64,000 nt of DNA, taken from Agaricus subrufescens. Lineage: Eukaryota > Basidiomycota > Agaricomycetes > Agaricales > Agaricaceae. The stretch lies in contig CM057058.1 of NCBI GenBank assembly GCA_029945375.1, positions 1,860,001 to 1,924,000 of the forward strand. Reading direction: 5' to 3'. A model generated the notes under the pieces. It did no database searches. It worked only from the letters and a program-made list of their open reading frames with translations, and was not told the origin of the DNA. Position 1 is the first letter of the stretch, and every line of letters begins with the position of its first letter. Shown here piece by piece: positions 55,080 to 64,000 of the stretch. Made by a program: the position numbers and the translations under genes.

Positions 55080-57449
55080 TCATGCCACGCCAGCACCTTT
55101 GTCCCAGGCGCTCAAAGGTTTACGCGGCGCAGGCTCTGTCCTGCCTTGAGATACTGTGCCTGAGCCACTGGCGGGGGCAGGGACTCTTGCGGTGCTAGAA
55201 GATACGCTCGGTTCCCACTCGGCGAGCCAAGTCCTCATGGAAGCAAGAGCAGCCTGTTGAACTGCGTGGATAGTGGGATCCGCAATCCCAGAAGCAGTAG
55301 AGAGATCGGAACAGTGGAAACCGTCGCCCACGGCAATAGGTTGTTCTGGTGTGCTCTGAACGTTGAGGTCCTCTGCAGACATCGTAGCCTCTCTCCATGG
55401 ATCGCCTATTCAAAATTCGCAGCAGATTGAGTATCGAGGAAAGAAGTAAACTAAAGTTACCTACGCATTCCGTTGGCGAAGAATAAGTTCTTGATTCGAA
55501 CGTCCCAGCCCTTATAAGCTTTGTTCGTTCCATCGATGTCAACAGTGGGCGGGCTCTTGAAAGCATCGGGGAACATGAGTTGACATTGACGCTGGAGATC
55601 GATAAATGATCCTGTCGTCTCGAGACATAATCCTACGTACTAAATCATATGCCGGTTGGACCAGACGGGTGACAAGTGATGGGTGACCCTCAGGAGCTCC
55701 CTCCTGTGGAATGGATTGATCATAGCCTTGTAATCACAGAGCAAAGATCTTACCTGGAGATATCCGACTTCATTGCAACTGTTACGAAGAGGTCAATTCG
55801 CTGCGTAGTCCACTCAGCGCATTAAAGCTTACACAATCCAGAACCACGAGCGACCGCTGTTGTCAATATCTGTATCTGTGTAAAAGGCTTGTGTCGGATC
55901 ATATGTCCCAAGGCAATCCCTAATGTCATTTTTTTTTCAGTTAATCGCAGGATTTTGAAGTTCAAGGCAAGCTTACACCACCGAGTTGCTACCGCAGACT
56001 GATACGAATCATTAGTATGGAATTTGACTACTGCGGTGTTGAACTTACGCCTCTTCAAATAGCCCCCAGTCGTCCATAGGTTCCCCCAAGCCTGAAGAGC
56101 GTGATCTAGACCCCAACCTTCTGCCGGAGCGCTGACGCCATTCTTGACCTCTAGTGCATCGCAGAATTTATAGAACTGGTTATTTGTTGAAGTGGGTTGT
56201 AATGACTGCCAGTCCCAGAGGTTATTCCTCACTAGGATAATTCAGGACCCATACAGCTTCTCTCGAACTTTCGAATACTCACATGCGCCGGCAACATCAT
56301 CAAGATGTGTCATGTCGCCCAAACCAAACAATTCTTTAATGTTTTGAATTGCTGTCTTATTATTACCGGAAAGGACCTGGTCTATGTGCGTAATGGCGGC
56401 CTCGACGTCTGCAGAACAGTTTGCTGCCATATTTTCCCTGATGGGCTCGAAATATCGCCAGAAATCACTAGAGACTTTAAGAATATTGACCGACGCCACG
56501 TATCGTGAGCACTTACAGAATGGCTTCAACTACGGCAGACGAAGCATAACCCGCTGCGAAGAGGCCTGGTTTGCTAAGTGAAAGAAATGAATCAGCATAT
56601 CCTCATGTTAATGAGACAACACTTACTTGACCATGGTCCAACTTGTCAAGGCACCTGGTAATGTCGCCGATTTAACAATCATAGGAACGACAGTAGATGC
56701 TGGCTTACCGGAATAGCTACCACCGAAGAGGACCCATGGTGCTTTGTCGGGTGTCAATTGATCACCATTTGGTTGAGGCAGGACGACGTTCTTTGTGAAG
56801 TATTCTAAATCGTCAATGGCTTGCTGGATAGTATGGAGTTTCAAGCTCTCTGATTTCAAGTTGTCGATCGGGTTACTGAGGCCATAAAACCGGTGTTCTA
56901 TGATGATGACACTGCCATTCTGTTGTTGGGCTAGGATTAAAGATATGAGAAAGAGAAAGAGCGAAAGGAAAGAAGTGTGATTTACCAATCTGACCGCTAA
57001 TGGCTCTAGTTGAGAGGTAACTGTCCGCATAGCCTGGTTAAATATTGTCAACACCATAAGGGGATACGAATTCATATAACACCGAACCATCTGCATTGAC
57101 CTCTCCAGGAGTCATGATAAGGATGGGTCCACCTGGATAAATTCAGCAAACTGAATATATACTTCACCCAGCAAGACGTACCAGGCTCGTAAAATTCCCA
57201 AGTGTGCCAGAATCTTTGCTTGAAAGTGCCGCGGCTTGGATCGTTGTGGTCAATGAGTTGATCGAAGAGGTAGGTGTGATTGTAGGGGGGAAGTACAGTC
57301 CCGTTGCGACTGGTGACGGGGCCAGCCGGCTCACTGCTACTCATTAGAGGCATACCTGGCGGGCGGATCATAGTAGGGTGGTGCCGCTTATCCGCTTGAG
57401 CAGCGCCGATGGCCAGGAAACTGGCAGTCAAGAGTATGGACCAAAGCAT
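55080..57449 (-). CDS. Secreted serine carboxypeptidase, family S28
   Basis: S28 peptidases (prolyl carboxypeptidase / DPP II relatives) cleave proline-containing peptides, in fungi usually outside the cell or in the vacuole. ATG 57449 starts a signal peptide (MLWSILLTASFLAIGAAQA). Then: LFDQLIDHNDPSRGTFKQRF, SVIIIEHRFYGLSNPIDN, VLFGGSYSG joined to ALTSWTMV (G-x-S-x-G nucleophile), KPGLFAAGYASSAVVEAI, FWRYFEPIRENMAANC, CLGTYDPTQAFYTDTDIDNS, WFWIVCNEVGYLQ, EGAPEGHPSLVTRLVQPAYD, RQCQLMFPDAF, NLFFANGMRDPWREATMS (catalytic Asp) and GDGFHCSDLS (catalytic His). Ends KPLSAWDKGAGVA. About a dozen exons; several joins were needed to see the family, and all three catalytic residues are present. The short tail after the His is Ala/Pro-rich. 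Confidence 0.93.
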
Positions 57450-58437
57450 GATGAAAGCAGGGGGCTATCAAGGGGAATCCTGACGATCCTGATGCTTGCC
57501 CTCCAAAAACTCCCTGTTTTATAGACAGCCGAGCTGCCACATGGCTAGCATATCAATGTCGGCATTGAGCATGCGATGTGTAGCTTCTATCACAAGGAGA
57601 CATTTTTAGGGGATAACGGGTTGTAGACCACATGACGGAGTTCTTCCTCGCACACAAAATTAGGCCTGGCTCCTGTCGCATGAAAGGCCTCTATGAGAAA
57701 AAAGACTGGCTATAGGTGGGATGCTCATGAGGCGCTGCTACTTAGTTGATGTGGCAATGAACCGGATATGAAACATACCCAATCTATGGCCGCTGCTGAA
57801 TCAGATTTCTGTTCTGGCCCATGCATATCTAGATGTTCGGAGAATATATGATAGAAGAGAGGACCATCCGTGCTCAGCATCGGGACAGTCTGAGAATAGT
57901 ATTATTGTAAGGACGCTTGATTAGGGTGGCTCTGAAGGCCCGAACCGGCGAAGTCGGCGAAGCTGGTGCTTGGGTCTATTTATCACCTATTTATATCAGC
58001 GAGTTCAACTTGCTCCCCTCGGATCCCTGAACTTCGAGACTGGTTGTGGGTCCAGCTCATCAATATCCGCTATCCAACTGGCAGGGGCAAAGCCGCCGAC
58101 AAGGAGCTACAGATGCATGCTTTTTTGTATGCTTTACTACCGCGGGTTTCTACGGAGGCAGCGGCGGAGCGAGCGACCCAAGAGAACAAGAGTTGGTGTG
58201 GTTAATGAAAAGACGGGAATACGGTTTCGTTATTCCGATTCATTTACTCAATCACTCCAACCGTGGGCAAATTCGAAAGTCTACAAGATCGCCTTTTCTT
58301 ATTCTTTTCCCTTGTCTTTGTTCTTTTTGTTCTAAGCCCTTTTCGTTCTATTTATCCCCCCTTCAAGTCAAAGGTATTACGCCCCTCACGCACTCACGCA
58401 CTTTACGCTCTCTCCGCAAAGACCTCACGATAGAATT
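57450..58437. promoter_or_regulatory. Divergent promoter region, S28 peptidase (-) / 7TM protein (+)
   Basis: 988 bp. A TATAAAA on the minus strand at 57517-57523 lies 68 bp before the peptidase ATG, suggesting a regulated (inducible) promoter. The plus side has a T/C-rich leader (58290-58430) before the ATG at 58438. A frame open from 58046 runs through this leader and is not called. Confidence 0.6.
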
Positions 58438-61400
58438 ATGTTCCCTCTTGTTCTCGCCATCGCCCTCGCATTTATTTCTTTCACCGCTTCTGCCTTTATT
58501 ATTCTTCGCATCCTTATTCCTATCCTCCCGCCACATCCCTTGAGCAGGCGCGCCTCTCCAGTTAGTGCTCTTTGTCTTGATTTACATCCCACTAACTTAA
58601 ATGGACAGGCCGAATTTGGGTTACCTACTTTCCGAACATTGTCGCCAGCAGACCAGACCCATGTTTGGCTGGCAAGTCTTGACCTCATAGCTCTTGCGTT
58701 CTTTCTCTGGGAGGCAATAATGGAGACCACTGGTGGTGTCTCCAGCTTTGCTAGTGCCACCGATCCATTTTCGTCAGTCAGGTTCTCGGTCTTTCTTACC
58801 ATTCGGCAAATATTCCTTCTTGTTGTGACTGGTATCACTTTACTTCACGTTCGTCTTGGTCGTCCTGTCACCTTCGGGAAAGGCCACTGGGTTATCTGGG
58901 CCCCGAGTCTTGTTTTGATCCTTACTTCCACTGCCCTTTCGGGCGTCGTTTCTGGTGCAGGTCTCAATACCCTTTACTATGGACTCATTGCGTACAACTC
59001 AGTCATTGTGATGGCTACTATGGTCGCTTTTTCGTGTCTCATAGGCACATTGTTGGTAATCAAGCGTAATCTCAGCGCCATTGATGAACAGATGAATCCA
59101 TGGCCACCGGCGCGCGAGGAAAAGCCAAGGCCCTCGTTTGCAACTGAAGACATTGAAGCGTTACGTGAGGGTGGATCGTGGATTTCTTCCAACTCTAGTA
59201 CCAGATCTCGTCATGATTCACTTTCTGCCTGGTCCTTTTCCACCCAACACACGACAGTGGGCTCCTCTCCCAGCTGTGGACGGCCTCAGCGTGGTGGCCG
59301 GCACTCTGTTCCAGCCAAAGCATCGTATTGGGTTAGTAACCCTCGTGACTGTATACCCCCTGTTCCACCCCTACCATCGCCATACAATCGTGCCCCACCC
59401 GCTGCTGGAGCGATGGCCTTGGGTGATTCGGATCCATTCCGCAGGGACACACCTCGCCCTCGTCTAGATTCTCAAACTTCTTGGCTGACTTCTACAAATG
59501 GATCCCATACATCAATGTCTGCCTGGTCTTTCTCTACTCACGAACCTTCATTCTACTCTTCAAATATGCGTGATGGTCATGCCTCACCGACCACGGCTTC
59601 TCGCCACAATAATATACCTGTATTGGGAACCGCTCAAGTTCTCGGTGGGTATGGTTACGCATCAAGTGAAGTTGGAAAAGAGCCCGTTGCTTCTGGTCTG
59701 GATTTGGATGTCACCATCAGCCGTAATCTCGGGTGGTTCTTCCTCGTCTTAGTCCCCTACGTGAGTTTATTACCTCCTCATTATTGTGTATATATATTTA
59801 ATGCTCCGATCAGGCTTTCTCATTACCCTATCTTATCAGCGCTTCCCAGGAGCGTTCTCCATCTTTGATTGTCTGCATCTTCTTTATGCTTTCGGTCACG
59901 CTGTCTTCTCCATTCTTGGCTCTTAATGTCCTCTTCAAATGTCCCTTCCCCATCCCCACCGGAATATTTGATGCTTCTACACATCTTCCTGCTAATCTTC
60001 GGGAAGTCAAGGACAAACTCGCCCTACCACGCTGGTCATATGAATATAAACAAAGCACGAGTGCTAGCGTTACGGTCGTAGAAGGTCGTCGGAGTGGCGA
60101 CGTATGGATTGCAAAAGGCGACGCTGTAGATGGCAAGGGTAAACTGGGTCGTGCCCTAGAAGTCCTTAACCCTCTCCCCAAATTGTCCGTCATTCCTCCC
60201 CAGGAAAATCCTAATCTGCCTCCCCCTACTCCACCGCTGCCCATGCAGGACGAAGATTCTTTTCCCGGGAGTATCTACACCCCTGAAGCAAGTGCACGAT
60301 CAGGCCACGCCAGAACTGAGTCTAAATCGAGTTCTCACCTTTTTGGGCGGGAGGAAGTGGCTAGCAAGATAATGGTTGCCCATCGTCATTACTCTGCTCT
60401 TGCCCAGACAGTAGTCGTACCTAGTACATCCCCCAGAAAAGAGGAAGGAAAGTCTAGTAGTGCCCTGGTCATTACTCCTCCGGGTCACCTACGTGCTAGG
60501 TCTATATCTTCTATAAGCGGACCTGTTACACCCACACCGGCCAACGGCTCGTTCAGAATAAGCCCGACCCCTCCTCCTCCATTCCCCCTCCCTCCTACCC
60601 CTCCAAGTGTTCGTGACGCCCGACTGGCTCTTGCACACAAAAGGTCGTTCTCGTCTGGCTTCAACCTCGAGCATGCTGACAGCATAAATGAGATTGATAC
60701 ACTTACTGCGGGGATCCTACCTTATCTGGTTCCTGGTCTGAAGGTTGGCGAGGACATGCCGATCAAAGGTAATGGTGGTCCTTCCCTTGGCAATCTCCAT
60801 AAGCACAAGGAGCTGAAGACGAAGATGAATGAATTTGGTCTCGACTTTTCTTCACCTCAAATATCTTCGACTCCAGCAAGGAGGCCCAACAAGAAACCTG
60901 GACACCGAAGGAACCACTACAGCCTTCCTAGGTAAGTTTTTCTTCCGCCTTCCAGTTCGTCATTGACGAGTGTACCAAGTTTGGGACTTGGAAAAGATGG
61001 GAACTACTCGATCACTTCGTGGGGTGCCGATATCCGCAGGGCAATTGAACGCAAGGTCACACAACATCAATACTCTCCTGTTCCCAGTAATGTTGAAGTT
61101 GGCTGGAGAAATACCGTTTTTGGTGCCGAGTCGATTCCAAATGTGGCTCCCCATGTCCGCACACCTTTGGAGATAGATGAGAAACCTGAAGTTCTCAAGC
61201 ATGTCCGCTCTGCGCGACCTAGACTTCATCTTGATATAGCACACCGCGATTCAGCCCGTGTTTCCCTCCTCGGTATGAGCCACCCTGTGTCAATAGCCTC
61301 TAGCGTCACGCTCATCGATGACATTGAAGATGACTTTGGATGCGAGCCTCTCGCTGAAAGCACACCACCACATAGAATCAGCACTGAAAAGAAAGATAGG

Positions 61401-61982
61401 AAATCTGCGCCTCGTCCATTGCCTCCTGTACCCGCCGAGAAACCCACTAGAACTCGCCCCAGCATTGCATATATCAAATCTGAAGATTCGGATAGCTTGG
61501 ATAACACTCCTCCTGATGCAGAATCTACCACTATCTCTGCTATGACTTCCATTGCGCAGTGGTCCACCCAGGCGGTCAAACCACTGATACCAAAGTCTAA
61601 CGTGTTCCAACGCAGGGTCTCGAATACGTCCTCGCATACTTCTAGCGTTAAATCTGACTCGACAAGGCCTGGCTTGCGTCCACTCACGCTGTTACAAGAT
61701 CGCAACACCAACACCACGTCTGTGACTAGCCAAATTCGTCCCTTGTCCATTGGTAAAAAGGACAAGTCTCGCAAGACAGTTGAACAACGTGATGAGAATA
61801 CACCCCCAAAGTCCTCTCGCTCTCGTAGTAACAAGAACTTGAAACCGCTGAAGCTCGTGAGATCCGAGACTAGCAAGGCGCGCGGCGTCTTGCGACAAAA
61901 CGAAGTCTTACCGGACGTCGTTGTCCGTCCACCCTCAGGAAGTAACCACCCTACATATGTTTACGATTTCTGGAACAACTAG
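58438..61982 (+). CDS. Seven-transmembrane-like protein with very long Ser/Pro-rich tail
   Basis: No family recognised with certainty. Hydrophobic helices: MFPLVLAIALAFISFTAS, WLASLDLIALAFFLWEAIM, IRQIFLLVVTGITLLHV, WAPSLVLILTSTALSGVVSG, YNSVIVMATMVAFSCLIG, then a 200-residue Ser-rich loop, then LGWFFLVLVPY joined to AFSLPYLIS, and IVCIFFMLSVTLSSPFLALN. That is seven segments with a long third inner loop, the layout of a G-protein-coupled receptor. The tail of about 650 residues is disordered, S/P/R-rich. Introns: 59761-59813 (clear); a 39- or 48-nt one after 60931; and an optional in-frame 48-nt one at 58561-58608. Ends at 61982. Alternative view: an unrelated membrane protein of Agaricomycetes. 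Function not assigned. Confidence 0.72.
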
Positions 61983-62543
61983 ATTGTTTCTCTGATCTTC
62001 TATTCGCACTGCCTCGCCGTGCCGGGATCCTCTTGCCCTCGTTCATATCTTATGGTTATTAATTCACCCATGCATGATATTTTATCCTCCTCTTAGTCTA
62101 TTGCTAGTACATCTACCCCTTGTCAATCATACCTTCGCGCACATCCTAATACCTTGTTAATCCCGCGCCGCCTTTTTTGCTCCCCCCCCTCCTCAGTTTC
62201 ATGCGTCACCTTCCAGTATTTAGATTTTTGCCTTTGCGCTCCGTTTTTAGAATTTTTTGGAACTCATGCTTTAGATTGCTACGCCTTCTCCACGTTAGAT
62301 AATGGGATTGCCTTGTGCTTCTCATTAAAGTATGCTTTTGTTATGCCTCATTTTTTGATATATTGGATGAATAGATAAGTAAGATGACTGTTTAGCTTAG
62401 CATGTTATCGTCATTGCTCTTTTAGATGCTACCACTTAGTGCCGTAGAATTCTTGCTTCATTTCATGTACTCGTCCAAGAATAGATGTTTTTAGGTTTTA
62501 TTAACCCTTTGTTCGAGAACAATGCAATAGAAGTCGAAGAGCT
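61983..62543. other. Intergenic between convergent genes
   Basis: T-rich 3' regions of both neighbours; no gene seen. Confidence 0.5.
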
Positions 62544-64000
62544 CTATTCTATGAGTCCGAACATACTTATAATAGCAGCGGGAGGCGGTCCGCCTTCACG
62601 AGCTTTAATTTGGCCACAATAAGCTAGAGCATATTTTGAGGGATGCCAGGATACAGTCGGAGATGGTGCGAGCGCTGAAATGCGGTGCATAGGCATACCA
62701 GTCTCAACAGCACACTAAATTGTTTTTCAGATTTTGAGCAATGGGCGAGAGTAAGGTATGTACTCACAATATCGATATAGGACCCCGTGCTGGCAATTGC
62801 CAAAAATTCACCGTCATGAGAGAAGCTAAGGTCATTGACATTATTCCTGCAATAATTAATCAATTAGAAAACCCTAGCGGAACATCCAAGAAAAGATCAC
62901 TCAACTCGCAGGCGGTAATTGTCCTGGAAACTATCCAATCTCTCACGTCGAACAAGTTCACAATAGAGTCTAAACCCCCAGAAGCAAGATAGCTGGAGTT
63001 ATGGTTAGATGAGAGCCATAGTACAGCTCCAGAAGACTCACCGACCCCTCGGGTCTAAAGCTAATGCCATACATCCGCCGACATGAGCTGCTGGAGAATC
63101 TCGGACTTCCAAACTCGGATAGTCCAGCACTCGGAGTGTGTGTTCAGAGTGGAATGCTACAACGACTCCATCTCCTGTATGGTTGAAGATAGCCTTAGAT
63201 CCAACCTAGTGAAATGATTGAGGGACTACGGGTGGGTTCTCGGTGACAATCTTACATACAGAATCTTTCTGATTAGGCAGTATTTTGGGTTGCCATTGTT
63301 CTTTAGTATCTTCGGGCTCTTTACCGTAGGACAAGAACATCAATTGTTGACCTGCGGTGACATACAAGAGGGATCGTCCATCCGGGGCATACTGGGTGTA
63401 TGAAGGTGCTAATTTCAGAACACATTGTTGGATAAAACGGCTTTCTGACAAACGAATCATTGAAACTCGAGGGTAGACATGAGTATTATTAGAGAACTCA
63501 CGTCTTGCATCCCAAAATACAATTCGGCGGTCTCTCTGACTTGACGTGCAGAAAAGTTCTGGATGTGTTGGGTTCCATGACGCGTAATCAACATCATCGG
63601 AATGTCCACCAGAGTAAGTTTGAGCAGATCTATACTCGAGCTTTACACAGCGTGAAGATGAGTTCCGGATGTTAGTCGCCAACCGACTCACAGATTTTTC
63701 CGGGCTCCAAACCCTGGCTGTTTTGTCGACACCGACACCGACGAGTTTACGTCCGTCGCAATTCCATGCTACGTGGGTGATCGGTTGGGTGGTCGGATGG
63801 CGGTAATCTTTGGGCTTAAAGGCAGAGAAGTTCGGGGGCTAGCATGGGACGAGGGCGTTGAAATGCGAAGCAGAGCAGGGTGTGAATGTAAGCCTCATTG
63901 GCGGTAAGGGATGCGATCATACATGGATGCCACGGGCGGCGAATGTTGTGTGCGGGGGTGGGGACGGCGGCTTTTGCACTACGAGGTCGTCGTCCAGGGC
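62544..64000 (-). CDS. THO complex subunit THOC3/TEX1, WD40 protein (cut at window edge)
   Basis: THOC3/TEX1 is a WD40 propeller of the THO/TREX complex, which couples transcription to mRNA export. From the window edge inwards: NFSAFKPKDYR, VAWNCDGRKLVGVGVDKTAR, HSDDVDYASWNPTHPELFCT, IVFWDARR, YTQYAPDGRSLLYVTAGQQL, LASGGLDSIVNLFDVRDW, NNVNDLSFSHDGEFLAIAST, GSYIDI joined to CAVETGMPMHRISALAPSP and TVSWHPSKYALAYCGQIKAR. It ends GGPPPAAIISMFGLIE with TAG at 62544-62546. The order of WD repeats and the C-terminal WHPSKYxxAYCGQ block are diagnostic. Many short introns. The first exon and promoter lie to the right of the window. Confidence 0.92.

Noticed and set aside
55080..55566. Separate small protein genes at 55.1-55.6 kb
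   Set aside because: The frames splice together and carry the catalytic Asp and His of the S28 peptidase, so they are its last exons.
58046..58543. 165-residue plus-strand frame
   Set aside because: Runs through the T/C-rich leader and into the 7TM gene in another frame; leucine/phenylalanine/serine content follows from T/C richness.
60932..60955. 24-nt intron in the 7TM gene
   Set aside because: Too short for splicing; a 39- or 48-nt intron from the same donor also keeps the frame.
1..64000. CRISPR arrays, rRNA genes, bacterial-type operons or prophage
   Set aside because: None seen; spliced eukaryotic genes fill the window.

Overview
The window reads as a piece of a basidiomycete (Agaricomycetes-type) chromosome. 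Evidence: compact genes on both strands, each split by many short GT-AG introns (about 45-90 bp) and tiny exons, T/C-rich leaders, and intact fungal housekeeping proteins (formin, lipin, RRN3, TFIIB, TAF12, RRS1, TIP41, dynein light intermediate chain, THOC3). No bacterial-type operons, CRISPR arrays or rRNA genes were seen. The species cannot be named from sequence alone. Exon joins given below were worked out by hand from splice signals and reading frame.

Layout. 0.6-6.8 kb: a diaphanous-type formin (+). 7.5-13.7 kb: a small metabolic patch, a 2-oxoglutarate/Fe(II) dioxygenase (+) facing two tandem medium-chain dehydrogenase/reductase genes (-). 14.8-25.4 kb: lipin phosphatidate phosphatase (-), exosome subunit RRP42 (+), a 106-residue orphan (+), the complex I LYR subunit NDUFB9 (-) and Pol I factor RRN3 (+). 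26.6-31.3 kb: a zinc-finger protein with an internal S/P/K repeat (-) and a low-complexity orphan (+). 31.6-36.9 kb: TFIIB (+), RRS1 (-), TAF12 (+), TIP41 (-). 39.4-43.7 kb: an accessory stretch with two more zinc-finger genes (+), a SINE-like tRNA-derived element and a complete 1.09-kb hAT-like transposon with perfect 83-bp inverted ends and a perfect 8-bp target duplication. 43.9-49.0 kb: TLS1/C9orf78-like (-), an orphan (-) and dynein light intermediate chain (-). 48.5-55.0 kb: an old direct duplication of about 3 kb that carried the 5' end of the dynein gene and a second dioxygenase gene, leaving a dynein pseudogene fragment and two dioxygenase copies. 55.1-57.4 kb: a secreted S28 serine peptidase (-). 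58.4-62.0 kb: a seven-transmembrane-like protein with a very long tail (+). 62.5-64 kb: THOC3/TEX1 (-), cut by the window edge.

How the genes relate. Housekeeping genes are mostly arranged as divergent pairs on short shared promoters (lipin/RRP42, NDUFB9/RRN3, RRS1/TAF12, S28/7TM) or as convergent pairs. Several serve transcription or ribosome production (RRN3 for Pol I, TFIIB and TAF12 for Pol II, RRS1 for 60S assembly, RRP42 for RNA decay, THOC3 for mRNA export). TIP41 belongs to TOR signalling, which is known to control ribosome production, but clustering here may be chance. The most interesting signals are in the accessory parts: the hAT-like element carrying only a short zinc-finger ORF, the SINE-like element, the duplicated dioxygenase/dynein block, the repeated dehydrogenase pair, and the 7TM-tail protein.
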